Shown here piece after piece: positions 32,970 to 45,720 of a DNA stretch of 64,000 nucleotides. This DNA comes from Tillus elongatus. Lineage: Eukaryota > Arthropoda > Insecta > Coleoptera > Cleridae. Within the stretch, counting starts at the first letter, position 1; the number at the start of each line of letters is the position of its first letter. The notes beneath the pieces were generated by a model, which was not told where the DNA came from, searched no databases, and worked only from the letters and a program-made list of their open reading frames with translations. The DNA is taken from assembly GCA_964006375.1 (NCBI GenBank), contig OZ023269.1, positions 64,290,029 through 64,354,028 on the forward strand, given 5' to 3'. Position numbers and translations under genes: made by a program.

Positions 32970-33934
32970 ATGCCTAAGACACATAGCGCAATAGCCAAAA
33001 TCGACGCCCAGCTATTGGAATTGATTGAAGAAATGAAAGAAGAGGCCAGAAAAGGGATGGAGAAGCCAGAAAAAGAGATGAAGAAGACAGAAAAAGAGAT
33101 GAAGAGGTTAAAGAAGGGCTGAGAAAAAGAGACGAAGAAGCGAAAAAAGAAATGAGAAAAAGAGATGAAGAGGCAAGAAAAAGAGACGAAGAGGCCAAAG
33201 AAGAAATGAGAAAAAGAGACGAAGAGACAAGAGAAGAACTGATAAAAGTGACGCAGAGGCCAAAGAAGAAATGAGAAAAAGAGATGAAGAAGTCAGAAGA
33301 AGAGACGAAGAAACAAAGAAAATTCTGCAAGAACAAGCCAGCAGAAGTGAGAATATTACTTCGTGTGTGGACGAACGTATGAAGCAGGTAAAACACGACA
33401 TCTTCCAACAAGTAGAAAGTCGAGCAAGGGGTATTAGCGACGATGTACATGACAAGCTGACGAGTGTGCAGGAAGTACAAGCGGAGGTACAGGATTTCTC
33501 CTGTACCTCTGCAATCACTAGAAAAGAAGTATGATACCCTAGTCAAGGGAAACATCAGACACAAAGATAGCCACGTAAGAATTAAGGTTCCCACATTTGA
33601 TGGCTCAGTTCCATGGGGTACTTATCTACGCCAGTTCGAAGCCGCTGCTACAGCAAATGGTTGGAGCGAGAGAGAGAAAGCGACCTCGTTAATAGTAGCT
33701 CTCAGAGGAGATGCCCTCGACGTGCTTCAAGGAATTCTCAGGGAAGAACAGGACAGTTTCGACAGCATTCGGTATTACCTAGAAATGAGATTTGGAGATC
33801 AGCATTTACAACAGCTGTACCAAACTCAGTTGAAAAGTCGCTGTCAGAAATTGGGCGAAACCCTGCAACAATTTGAAGCCGACGTTGCCAGACTAACGCG
33901 ATCAGCCTACCCCACAGCCCGGGGGAATTTTTAA
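32970..33934 (+). pseudogene. gag: Gag of Gypsy-outer, frameshifted
   Basis: The ATG at 32970 opens a Gag with a long charged coiled-coil made of near-repeats of RKRDEEA(R/K) (about 33050-33310). The coil is broken by frameshifts near 33050 and 33245, continuing in the frame of 33271-33534. A third shift near 33500 leads to the frame ending at 33934, which holds the retrotransposon Gag core (VPTFDGSVPWGTYLRQFEAA, then LRGDALDVLQGI and MRFGDQHLQQLYQTQLKSR). The expected CCHC zinc knuckles are missing. Sequence jumps from the Gag core to the protease within about 40 bases, so an internal deletion near 33920-33935 is likely. Confidence 0.85.
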
Positions 33935-33936
33935 AC

Positions 33937-34125
33937 CAGCTGTCGCTGGCAACACGCTCGTCGTAGACGGATACATCAGCGACAGGAAGGCTCAAATGAT
34001 TGTAGACACCGGCGCATCCAGGACGATTATCCGTCGTGATGTGGTACCAAGATGGCGGGTAAGAGAGCCAGAGAGAGTCTGCAAAGTGACTGCAGCTGGT
34101 GACGCACAGATTCGTGTATTTGGTG
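33937..34125 (+). pseudogene. Protease N-terminal part of Gypsy-outer, split by hAT-2
   Basis: The frame reads up to a retroviral-type aspartic protease active site (MIVDTGASRTIIRRDVV) and stops being protease at 34125, where hAT-2 begins. The remainder of the domain lies 7.8 kb away at 41912 onward. Confidence 0.88.
34118..34125. repeat. Left target-site duplication of hAT-2
   Basis: ATTTGGTG is repeated exactly at 41904-41911. Confidence 0.93.
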
Positions 34126-34208
34126 CAGTGGCGTCTCCTGACCAAAATGTTCGGGTGTACGGTAACGAGTTGCTGTTAGTGGTGGTTTTAAAAATTATTA
34201 ACACTAAA

Positions 34209-34211
<3 letters not shown>

Positions 34212-34306
<95 letters not shown>
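34212..34306. repeat. (TA)n array of hAT-2
   Basis: Counterpart of 12698-12803. Confidence 0.95.
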
Positions 34307-34307
<1 letters not shown>

Positions 34308-34489
34308 TACCTATATGGGAATAATACGTAGATTTTCCACTGCAACACTAACAAATTGAAAAGTCACTTAAAACTTTAAAATCACGAAAAGAACATGGCG
34401 TCAGCACTGTCCGGAACGGGGTGAAAACTGAAAACATTAAAAGTAGTTCAATGTTAATATGGTACTAAATAATAAAATGTGTAAAAAGC

Positions 34490-34813
34490 CTGGATGCAGC
34501 AAGTGCGTTATGGTAGTGAATTTCCATAGAAATGATCTGGCACAAAATATTTTATTATAACTTTTTTTTCTTGCAACATAGAAATCTAAATTTTGGTGTA
34601 TAGTTTATTTTTTATATCGTAAACCTACCTGCCAAATTTGGTTATCTTATCTTTTTTATTTTTTGATACAAATTTTTTTCGAATGAAACCTTAAATTTTC
34701 CCGGAAAACCTCGTCCGATTTTCCTGACTAACGAAATTATCCAAGCCATTTACAGAAGGAAGGTACATGCCAAATTTTATCAAAATCGGCTGATTATATT
34801 TTGAGTTATTGGT

Positions 34814-34816
<3 letters not shown>
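34490..34816 (+). repeat. Module M1 inside hAT-2
   Basis: Begins with GGATGCAGCAAGTGCGTTAT, GGTAGTGAATTT and ends at the (TA)n at 34817. Inverse counterpart of 12133-12475. Confidence 0.8.

Positions 34817-34905
<89 letters not shown>
34817..34905. repeat. (TA)n array of hAT-2
   Basis: Counterpart of 12047-12132. Confidence 0.95.
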
Positions 34906-34908
<3 letters not shown>

Positions 34909-35188
34909 TATTATTATATAAATAGTACAAAGCATCTTACAAATAAGTCTAAGCTTGTGGCTGCAAATGATGCAATTTTGACTAAATTTTAATCTAAATG
35001 ACAATTGTTCTAAAGTTCTGTCATCTGATTTCTAATCTCCAAAACTACCTCACCTCATTATGTACCATTACAATTTCTAGAAATATGGATGGTACTTGAA
35101 ATCAGTTTCTTCATTTTAATCAAAAATTTCTATATTTTAAAACTTGACTCAAATTAAATTCTACATATTTTTCAACAGAAACATTATT

Positions 35189-35191
<3 letters not shown>

Positions 35192-35274
<83 letters not shown>
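35192..35274. repeat. (TA)n array of hAT-2, left part
   Basis: Left half of the array that Gypsy-inner entered. Confidence 0.93.
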
Positions 35275-35279
<5 letters not shown>

Positions 35280-35380
35280 AAGAAATATTTGAAGAAAGCC
35301 GTGAAAATTTACGTGACGAAGCAAGGAAGTCTATAAATAAAATACAAGAAGAAAATATAAAGACCTACAATAGGCCGAGT
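35275..35380 (+). pseudogene. Extra copy of the Gypsy-inner pol 3' end before the 5' LTR
   Basis: Matches 40558-40662 base for base as far as I can read, including the junction AGGCCGAGT to TGTGGG. It should not lie upstream of a 5' LTR in a simple insertion. Confidence 0.88.
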
Positions 35381-35836
35381 TGTGGGAGAAATATTATTAA
35401 TTTTCATTTAACAAATAAAAAGTTTGGTTTATTCAGTCATTATGGCAACGTATTCAAACATTGTCGTTAGTTATAAGTTATATTAAGGGTGTGCGCAAGT
35501 CGGGTAATGGCGTGCGGGGAGTATCGCGCTGAGAGGCGAACAGAATCAGAGACGACTGAGAGAACTTAAGACGTAAAGACGTAAGTTGGTAAGAGTGATA
35601 CGTGTGTGTGTGTGTGTCACGAGAAATTAAGAAGAAAAGTTGCTAGACGGGCAACTAGATAGTGAAGCTATCCAGCAGTATCTAGAACAGTTATTATCAT
35701 AAGTCATATCAAATGTACCGATCATCATCATTGTAATATATAATCTCCCTAACAGTAATTAATAAATAGTTATAGTAAAGTGCCGTGAATTGCTCTCGAT
35801 CAATCACAATAAACGAACCCTAGATCATACCCCACA
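35381..35836 (+). mobile_element. 5' LTR of Gypsy-inner (456 bp)
   Basis: TGTGGG...CCCACA inverted termini. It contains a short (GT)n at 35602-35618. The partner LTR at 40663-41078 is nearly identical, with a 2-bp (GT)n length change and one visible A/G difference. Confidence 0.85.
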
Positions 35837-35842
35837 ATTTAT

Positions 35843-35860
35843 TGGGAGCTCGACCGCGAT
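35843..35860 (+). other. Putative primer binding site of Gypsy-inner
   Basis: TGGGAGCTCGACCGCGAT lies six bases after the LTR. It resembles the tRNA-Pro-type retroviral site with about three mismatches (from memory). An alternative tRNA cannot be excluded. Confidence 0.55.
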
Positions 35861-36590
35861 TGTAATTCATATCGAAGACACCTAAAGAAGATTAGATGTA
35901 CAAGTACAAGTAACAAGAACAAGTAAGATTTTAAGGAATTGACACCGTTGGTCTAGAGTGAGCAGCGGAAGAGCAGGCGGAGACAGAGGGGTGACTAGAG
36001 CAGCGTCGTCACTGTGGCATCAGCTTCAGAGACATCATCCCTAACACGACCGATTGGAAGCGTTCGACGTTTTAAGGTATGAATGTTTTTAACGCATACA
36101 TTATTGCAGGCGTTAGTTAGTTGGCTACATTCAATTGGAACCGGATCCCATTCCATATGGACCACAGACCAGATGTTGGGTTAAACGTTTTTATAGACAT
36201 TTATATATTTCTAGAAGGGCCGTACTGTTACAAGTATTGCTACCTGCTTGCAGAGAATTTGACTATCTTTGTGTACTATTTTAAACGTAGTAAACGATTT
36301 ATTACAGCGATTTAATTTTAGTAGATTCTATTACATTCTTTTATTTTTCAGACTATGTTAATTCTATTTTTTAAATGATGAAATGATTTATTGATTTTCT
36401 TTAACAGATATAACATTTGAAGGTGCAAATTATTGATATTTATAACTGTTGATTTATTATTAGCATTTCTTTGTCCTTTGTTGCATTGTGTAACCACTAT
36501 TTGTATATGTAAATTAATATTTTACATTTGTGATTGCCAATTGTTGACTGAATATTTGTTTGGGCTTATTTTTCTCACTTTTCGGCCAAA

Positions 36591-37559
36591 ATGTCAGATT
36601 TAAACAGTCATGCGAAGATTGCATTTAATCTGTCAAATGCTCCATACAAAGCTATTCAGGCATTGCATTCTATAGCATTAGGCGAGAAGGGTTTGCCGAA
36701 ATTGGCCAGGAAGAATTTAAGACAATTTACTGGCTACAAGATTAAAGAAAATTCACCGGAATTTCTAGGCAAAATAGAAGAGGTCGAAGGAACTTTTTCT
36801 CTAGCTGACTTGATAGCGGTGTGCTATATTCTCGATTTAGATTATTCAGGAGACAATTCGGAAATAGCTGCAAGGATATGTCGTTTTTTGAACGAATTGA
36901 AGAATAAAGGATCGGATGAAGATGAAAATAATGGTGAAGAAGATGCTGAAGAAGAAACCGAAGAAGATAACGATGATTTAGACACTTCACAATCAGATAT
37001 GAGAAAGAGGCTGAGGGAATTGATGAGGGTTCCCGGACGAGAAGAAATATGCGGCGTTTCTAAAGATGATATGACGAGTCATAGGACAGGGGACAGACGT
37101 AGTTCTTGTGTATTGACATTTAGAGATATAGAAGATACGATGAGGACATTTTCAGGGAAAGGTGATTATCCTGTGGAAAGGTGGATCGAAGATTTTGAAG
37201 AAGCGGCGAGTTTGACTGGACTTAATGAAATACAGATGCTGATATTTGCGAAAAAATGTTTGCGAGACAATGCGAAACTGTTTATTCAATCCGAGAGGCA
37301 CGTGAGAGATTGGGAGACTTTAAAAGGTTTACTGAAGGAAGAATTTGAAGAAAAGATTAGCTCTATCCAAGTACACAAAATTTTATCAGAAAGGAAGAAG
37401 AAAAAGGAGGAGTCGCTACAAGAATATGCTTTGATGATGAGGGAAATTGGAAGTCGTGCCAACTTCGACGCAGAAATAATTATTCAGTATATATGGAGTA
37501 CAAGACGATCAGACAAACAAAATAGTTCTATATGGCGCCAAGAATTTTGCAGATTTTAA
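36591..37559 (+). CDS. gag: Gypsy-inner Gag (frameshifted near its end)
   Basis: The ATG at 36591 opens a 322-codon frame. The N-terminal part (residues about 66-105, with FSLADLIAVCYILDLDYSG) looks like a SAP or DEK_C-type helical fold, followed by an acidic run (about 107-135). The Gag capsid-like core contains YPVERWIEDFEEAASLTG near 198 and LRDNAKLFIQ. Near 37480-37495 a TATATAT run shifts the frame, so the last about 20 codons are not Gag. The true continuation, with the zinc knuckles, is in the pol frame. The SAP-like reading is only a resemblance. Confidence 0.8.
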   Translation: MSDLNSHAKIAFNLSNAPYKAIQALHSIALGEKGLPKLARKNLRQFTGYKIKENSPEFLGKIEEVEGTFSLADLIAVCYILDLDYSGDNSEIAARICRFLNELKNKGSDEDENNGEEDAEEETEEDNDDLDTSQSDMRKRLRELMRVPGREEICGVSKDDMTSHRTGDRRSSCVLTFRDIEDTMRTFSGKGDYPVERWIEDFEEAASLTGLNEIQMLIFAKKCLRDNAKLFIQSERHVRDWETLKGLLKEEFEEKISSIQVHKILSERKKKKEESLQEYALMMREIGSRANFDAEIIIQYIWSTRRSDKQNSSIWRQEFCRF

Positions 37560-40500
37560 GGATAAGATTAAGCTTTACGATTTAATTAAATCCAAGAACA
37601 AAACATACAATAATGATTCCAAAGCTACATCCAAGAATTTTGGTAGTTCGACAAGTTACAAACCAAAGACGAATGGACGCGACGATAAGATAATAAAATG
37701 TTTCAATTGCGGAGTCAAAGGTCACAAAGCAACTGAATGTCCTTCTAAAGCGAAAGGATATAAATGCTTTTCATGCAATTCTTTTGGGCATAAATCAAAT
37801 GAGTGTCCGAAACGTGCAGCTGGCAGCCAAAATAAACACGGTACACCGTCCGTACAGACAATTAGAGCAGTTGATCCTAAACCAAATTGTTTGAGTGTAC
37901 AGATAGCTGACCTCATAACACATGCTCTTCTCGATACAGGAAGTGACGTTAACGCCATCAGAAGCAATGTGTATGAAAATCACTTACGAGGACTGCCTGT
38001 TGAAAATTCATCAATTTTATTGAAAGGTATCGGTCAGTCGACAGTCAGGACACTAGGATACATGGAAATAGACACTAAAATCGATGAACAGTATTTTAGC
38101 TTGAACTTCCATATTATACCACAGCATGCTACAAGTTTTGAAGTAATAATAGGTAATAAACTGTTATCATTGGCGGAGATTTCGATTAAGCCTGATGGAA
38201 TCAGTGTTCGGAAACTAGAAACAGAAGATAGTGAAACACTCTTAATGAATATTATTGCAATGAACGACCAGAAGACTGACATAGGCACAAATAATCCAAC
38301 TCTAAAAGCAGCGGTAGAGGAACTAATAGAAAACTACAGTCCTGTTGAAACTGTGACATCAGAAGTTTCCATGAAAATTATACTGAAAGATGACATTCCT
38401 ATCCACGAAGCACCAAGGAGACTCGCTTTTCAGGAACGGTTGGAAGTTGAAGGACAAATAGAAGAGTGGCTCGAGAAGGGAATAATTAGACCAAGTTGTT
38501 CCGAATATGCTAGTCCCATAGTTCCCGTGAGGAAGAAGAACGGAAATTTACGAATATGTATCGACTACAGGAAGATAAATAAAAAAATTCTGAGGGATCA
38601 TTATCTCCTCCCCCTCATTGAAGATGTAATAGATAAGCTGGCCGGTGCGAAGATATTCAGCACACTAGACCTGAAAAATGGATTTTTTCACGTTCCAGTG
38701 GAAGAATCGAGCAGGAAATACACATCCTTTGTTACGCACCACGGTCAATTTGAATTCTGCGTAGTACCTTTCGGACTATGCAATAGTCCGAGTGTATTTC
38801 AGCGATATGTCTGTCAAGTTTTCAGATCGTTGATAAATAAAGACATTGTTGTGATATACATGGACGATATCGTAATACCTGCCCAGAACGAAGAACAAGG
38901 ACTAGAAAGACTCAAATTAGTTTTTGAAACAGCGACTATTTACGGATTAGAACCAAGATTTGAGAAATGTCAGTTTCTAAAGAATGAGATTACATTTTTG
39001 GGTTATCGTATCAAGGATGGATTCATAAGTCCTTCAGAGGAAAAAACTATAGCGATACGGAATTATCCAGAAGCTACCAACGTTAAGCAGATACAAAGCT
39101 TTCTAGGACTAACGTCATATTTTCGAAAATTCGTACCACTTTACTCTATAAAAGCTAAGCCGTTATCTGATTTGTTGAAAGATGGACAACATTTTATCTT
39201 TGGAAGAGCGCAGAGGAACTCGTTTGAAGAACTGAAATTAGCATTGACCAGCAAACCAGTCCTAAAAATATTTTGCCAGGATTCCAGAACAGAAGTACAT
39301 GTGGATGCTAGCAAACAAGGTTTCGGTGCAGTGTTATTACAAGAGGAACGTGATCGTTCATTACATCCTGTACATTATATGAGTAGAAAAACCACCCCTG
39401 CCCAAGAAAAACTAAGCAGTTACGAGTTAGAAGTATTAGCCATTGTAGAAGCCCTGAAGAAATTTAGAATTTATCTATTAGGCAAGAAGTTTAAAGTTGT
39501 CACCGATTGTAAAGCTTTTACGCAGACCATGGAAAAGAAGGAATTAGTGACAAAGGTGGCTAGGTGGGCATTGTTCCTTGAGGAATTCGATTACGAATTA
39601 GAACACAGAAGTGGAAAACGTATGCACCACGTAGATGCATTAAGTAGAAATATTAATGTTCTAACCATAGAGAGGCCACTTTTGAGGAGGATTCAAGCGG
39701 CACAATTACAAGATAGTTCTCTTAAACCAATTATCCAGATCCTAGAAAATGACCAAGCCTATGGTAATTATGCTCTGTTGAATGGTGTTCTGTACAAAGA
39801 TGACAAGGGGAAAAACCTTCTGGTTATACCCAGCTCTATGGCAACTGAGATAATCAGGTCAGCACACATCACAGGTCATTTCGGAACTGCAAAAACAGTT
39901 GACCTAGTGAGCCATGAATATTTTATTCCGCGGCTACGAGAGAAGGTAGAGCATTTTATCAGCGCTTGTGTGCAGTGCATATTGGGAAATAGGAAAAGTG
40001 GGAAGAAGGAAGGATTTCTCAATCCTATACCAAAATCGAATGTACCACTTGATACATATCATTTAGATCACTGTGGACCGTTTGAGACGACGAAGAAGCA
40101 ATACAAATATATTCTTATAATGATAGATGCATTTTCGAAGTTTACCTGGATTTTTCCAACCAAGACCCTTAGTTCTAAAGAAGTTGTCGAAAGACTTATT
40201 GTAAATCAATCAGTTTTTGGAAATCCACGTCGAATCATCACAGATAAGGGAGGCGCTTTTCGTTCCGAAGATTTCAAGGACTACTGTGTTGCTGAAGGGA
40301 TTGAACACGTAGAAGTTACCACTGGAGTTCCCAGAGGAAATGGACAAGCCGAGGTAATGGTACAAATTGTCACTTCCGCCTTACGACGCTTATCTCAAGA
40401 CAACCCACCCGAATGGTACAAACATACATCTTGCTTGCAAAGAGCTATAAACTCATCGGTTAGCAGAAGCACAGGTACCAGCCCCTTCAAGCTCATGTTT

Positions 40501-40662
40501 GGGACAACGATGAAGAGAAAAGAAGATGACGATTTAACAAAAATATTACAAGACGTTCACGAAGAAATATTTGAAGAAAGCCGTGAAAATTTACGTGACG
40601 AAGCAAGGAAGTCTATAAATAAAATACAAGAAGAAAATATAAAGACCTACAATAGGCCGAGT

Positions 40663-41400
<738 letters not shown>

Positions 41401-41903
41401 TAGTCTTTGATTCTAGAATACTGTGGTCTGTGTAAGCGCAGTCGTAATGTTTGTAAATAATGCTATCACATAGTTTGTTAGACCGGCGTTCCATTCATTT
41501 GTCTTGAGCGGTATTTTTACCACTCACTGCAGTGTTAAAAGCAATGGTTTTTTTCCCCACTATTTTAAACACATGGGTGGGGGACTGTATTATATACCAA
41601 TACAGCTCTATCGACTGAAGTGTTCGGAAATATCAACGCACACCTAACCCGAATTCATTCCCAGTTGCTATTGACCTACTCATATTCTCAGAATCAAGAC
41701 ATGGTACCTACTTCATTCCAAGTCACTATTAACCGACTATTAATGAAATCAAATAAGTAAATTAAATCGATTGTCATAAAATATGTAGTGTATGTGTATT
41801 AAGACTAAGGGAAAAAGAAATAAAACATATTTAACTGTACACATTTTGATTATATTTTAGGGTGTGCGGCGTACACCTAGCTCACTAGGAGAAATCGCCA
41901 CTG

Positions 41904-41911
41904 ATTTGGTG
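41904..41911. repeat. Right target-site duplication of hAT-2
   Basis: ATTTGGTG, identical to 34118-34125. Confidence 0.93.
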
Positions 41912-44900
41912 AGACTGACGTCAAGCTACAAATTGGAGTTTGGACGACCAAACAGAGTTATTGTTGCCGCCATATCAGACCCCATTATACTTGGACTAGA
42001 TGTTCTACAAGGACACGGTGTCAAGTTAGATCTCGAGAACAATGTTTTAAATATCAGTGATGAGGAAGTAGTCATGTCGACTGTCAATAACCTTACGATT
42101 CGAAAAGTCACGGCCAAAGAAGATGCCATTGTGAGAGCACAGGGTGAATGTATTGTCCCAGTGAAGATAGTTGGAGACATTTCGGGACAAGTGGTGGGTA
42201 TTATAGAACCAGAAGACAACAATTTTTTTAAGAAAGCTCTACTAGTCGGTAAAAGTATTATTCCAGCAAAAGAGCTGGCAGCTGTCAGAATAGCCAACCT
42301 TAAGAGCTTTGATCAGAAGATTTCCAAAGGTTCTGAAATCGGAACATTCTCACCAGTAACCATCATACGGCGTTGCCACGACCAAGAAGACCCAGCCTCG
42401 TCCATCCCGGATGAACCACTTCCAGAACATCTACGCGATGTCTTAGTCGAAGCTAGTGGAAATGTTTCCCCACAACAGAAGCAAGCAGTGGCTAAATTGC
42501 TGTCCAAATATCGCAACGTCTTCGTAACCGACAAGAACGATTTTGGAAGAACAGACCTAGTACGCCATCACATTGAGACTGTGACATCTGTACCAATCAA
42601 GCAACCACCCCGAAGGGTACCATTGGCGAAACAACACAAAGTTGACACCATGCTAAGGGAGATGGAGCAGGCACGAGTTATAGAACCATCGCAAAGCCCT
42701 TGGGCCTCTCCAGTAGTGTTAGTTAAAAATAAAGATGGCTCCACAAGATTTTGTGTAGATTACCACCGGTTAAATGATGTCACTAAGAAATACAGCTATC
42801 CACTTCCTAGAATTGATGATACACTTGATACACTGGCAGGTGTAGGATGGTTTTCGACATTGGACTTGAAAAGTGGCTACTGGCAAGTCGAGATTGAGCC
42901 CAAAGACAAAGAAAAGACTGCGTTTACCACTGGTAGTGGACTCTGGCAGTTCAACGTCTTGCCATTTGGGTTGTGTTATGCTTCAGCCACTTTTGAGCGT
43001 CTAATGGAGACAGTTTTGAAAGGTCTACACTGGAAAACATGCCGCGTGTACCTGGATGACGTCATTATCCTTGGAAAGTCGTTCGAAGATCACATAAAGA
43101 ATGTCGAATAAGTGTTTCAGAAACTAAAGGGAGCCAATTTGAAATTAAATCCGAAGAAATGCTGTCTCTTTCAAAAAGCAGTCAAGTACTTAGGCCATAT
43201 TATCACCCCAGATGGAGTCAAAACCGACCCAGAGAAGACAAACTGTATTATGAACTGGGAAATTCCCACCAATGTACATCAGCTGCGAAGCTTTCTGGGC
43301 CTCTGCACGTATTACTGCCGTTTTGTAAAGGGGTTTGCTGACTTCGCAAAACCTTTGCATAGACTGACGGAAGAAAAGACACCTTTCATTTGGACCGATG
43401 ATTGTGAAAAGGCATTCGAGACACTAAAACGGGCTCTCTGTTCATCCCCGATTCTGACATACCCCCAGCCTGGTCACAGGTTTGTTGTGGACACGGACGC
43501 GAGCAATGTTGGTATTGGAGGTGTTCTTTCGCAGGAACAGGGAGGCCAAGAGAAGGTTGTAGAGTACTTCAGCAAAGTCCTGTCCAAAGCAGAAAAGGAC
43601 TACTGCGTGACGAGGAAAGAACTTCTAGCCATTATCAAGACGTTGCAGCATTTTCACAAATATCTATATGGTCAAGAATTTCTCCTGAGAACCGACCACG
43701 CTTCCCTACGCTGGCTTCTTGAATTTAAAAATTCAACGGCCAGATGGCGAGGTGGCTTGAACGCCTTCAAGAGTACAATTTTACCATCGAACATCGCTCT
43801 GGACGACAGCACGGTAATGTCGACGCCCTGTCTAGGAGACCTTGCCCACCAAAATGCAAGCATTGCATCACTGCCAAAAACAAAGATGGATTGAATCTCG
43901 AAGTGTGTAGGAGGACAACGTAGAGGTTAATGGAGGACCAAAAGAAGACCCTAATATCCAACCAATCTACAGATGGAAGGAGACTTGCCACAAAAGACCC
44001 ACTTGGTCAGAAGTTAGTGGTAAAAGCGTTGCCATTAAAAGTTACTGGGCCCAGTGGGACTCCATTGAAATCGAAGGTAATCTTCTGGTCAGGAATTGGG
44101 AGTCAGAGGATGGAACCCGCATATTGAAGCAAATACTTCTTCCGCGGCCAAGAGTTAGGGAAGTAATCGAGGAGAACCATGGCGGGGCAGGCGGAGGCCA
44201 TTTAGGGGTAAAGAAAACTTTGGAAAAGGTCAGAGAACGCTTTTATTGGTTACGATGTAGCGCTGATGTGGAAGAATGGTGCAAAACCTGCCAAGCGTGT
44301 GCATCCAGAAGGCGCCTAAATGAAAAACCAGGGGGCGAATAAAGCAGTACAACGTGGGAGCCCCTTTCGAGAGAATTGCAATCGACATAGCTGGTCCTTT
44401 CCCTAGAACGGACGCAGGAAATCGCTATATGCTTGTAGCCATGGATTATTTTAGCAAGTGGCCAGAAGTATTTGCGGTCCCGAATCAAGAGGCCACCACC
44501 GTCGCAGAAGTATTAGTGAATGAGCTTTTCTGTAGATTTGGCGCACCACTAGAGCTCCATTCCGACCAAGGACGCAACTTCCAGTCGGCTGTATTCCAGA
44601 AGGTTTATGAGCTTATGGGAATCAGGAAAACGAGACCTACACCCATGCACCCTCAATCTGACGGGATGGTGGAAAGATTCAATGCTACTTTGGAGTCCCA
44701 CTTAAGAATATTTGTCAACGAACACCAAACGGATTGGGACCGGTACATTCCACTCTTTCTACTGGCATACCGCTCGGCTGTACATGAGACTACCGGACAT
44801 ACACCAGCCAGCGTGGTTTTTGGGCGAGAGTTAAGACTTCTTCCTGATCTCGCATTTGGAAAACCCACAGATGCTCCACGGTCAACTGATGAATACATAA

Positions 44901-45190
44901 AATATTTGGAAAGAAGAATAGAAACCATCAACTCTGCTGTCAGAAAGCATATACGAGTAGAAAGCGACCGCATGAAGACCTGTTATGACGTGCGAGCTAA
45001 TTCAGCTGGTTTTAAAGGAGATCGTGTAATCCAGTACGACGCAAGAGACGGTCACCGAAACTACAGAAATTATGGGAAGGTCCTTATAAGGTGGTCAAAA
45101 GGACCAATGACGTTGTCTATCGCATTCAGAGGAGCCTGAAGAGCAAGATAAAGGTGGTCCATATGCACAGACTTACGCCGTACCAAGAAA
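41912..45190 (+). pseudogene. pol: Gypsy-outer Pol: protease end, RT, RNase H, integrase
   Basis: The protease end (VAAISDPIILGLDVLQGHG) is followed by RT with WFSTLDLKSGYWQVEI and YLDD (43049-43060). A TAA at 43109-43111 interrupts RT in frame, and the same frame continues at 43112 (LNPKKCCLFQ) into RNase H (VVDTDASNVGIGGVL, CVTRKELLAI, RTDHASLRWL). A frameshift near 43740 misreads the end of RNase H up to 43894. The integrase zinc domain is at 44124-44342 (HGGAGGGHLG to CKTCQAC). A stop at 44340-44342 precedes the core at 44354-45139, with acidic residues in AIDIAGP, LHSDQGR and GMVERFN. A last frameshift near 45060 displaces a GPY/F-type WEGPYKVV region. Another small shift lies in the protease near 41935-41945. 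Multiple lesions make it clearly dead. Confidence 0.92.
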
Positions 45191-45218
45191 TGTCAGAATT
45201 CGACCGGGGCGGTCGACT

Positions 45219-45230
45219 ATAAGAGGGGAG
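45219..45230 (+). other. Polypurine tract of Gypsy-outer
   Basis: AAGAGGGGAG precedes CAG and the TGTCAC of the 3' LTR. Confidence 0.75.
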
Positions 45231-45233
45231 CAG

Positions 45234-45501
45234 TGTCACAACGAACACTCTGGAATGACATTTCTGGAATAGACCAGATGTGAAAGGTGTAGAATAGTTT
45301 AGTATAGTGTGGAACGTCTAGAATCTCTATAAATAAGTATAAATAGACGAGCGGTGCACAGAATAAGTCAGTTCAGTATTGAATAAGGTGGTGTGAAAGT
45401 GATCATAGGGTATATAAAGCGAGTTAACAGTAAGTGTTGGTCTATAGGAAGCGATCATAGAAGGCGATAGTGGAATATAGTTCTATGGACATTTAATAAT
45501 A
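45234..45501 (+). mobile_element. 3' LTR of Gypsy-outer, truncated
   Basis: It matches 32415-32682 over 268 bp with scattered substitutions, then stops at TTTAATAATA. The last 118 bp of the LTR are missing and PLE-like sequence follows. Confidence 0.92.
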
Positions 45502-45720
45502 ATTGCGATTTAATCTCCCTCTCAGTGTCATTCTTTATCTAAAATTCAGTATAAAAGGTGATGCTTAGTAGTAAGTAGTTAGAATTTTTCATCCTCTGAT
45601 GACGCTATTTTTGTTAGGGAAACGATCGTCAGGTCTTTAAAAATATGTGTTATGGTGATTTGGGTTATCCAAGTGTACTCACTGTTCTGTCAAAAATGTT
45701 GACAAATGACATAACAATGC
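45502..45720 (+). mobile_element. PLE terminal fragment
   Basis: Contains a hammerhead motif and the PLE end words GTTATGGTGATTTGGGTTAT and CCAAGTGTACTCACTG, as at 24843-24895. No coding sequence is attached. Confidence 0.7.
45591..45640 (+). ncRNA. Hammerhead ribozyme motif in the PLE fragment
   Basis: CTGATGA at 45596-45602, stem II around a T-rich loop (CGCTA/TTAGGG, weak), GAAAC, GATC, triplet GTC, then AGG facing CCT. The core is complete but stem II is poor, so activity is uncertain. Confidence 0.6.

Noticed and set aside
32974..33594. 206-codon minus-strand frame rich in Ser, Leu and Phe
   Set aside because: It is the antisense of the repetitive RKRDEE Gag region; composition follows from that and no domain is seen.
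35275..35794. Taking the whole 520-bp terminal repeat as the LTR of Gypsy-inner
   Set aside because: The repeat starts inside integrase coding sequence and ends without CA; the TGTGGG...CCCACA segment with a primer site behind it is the better LTR.
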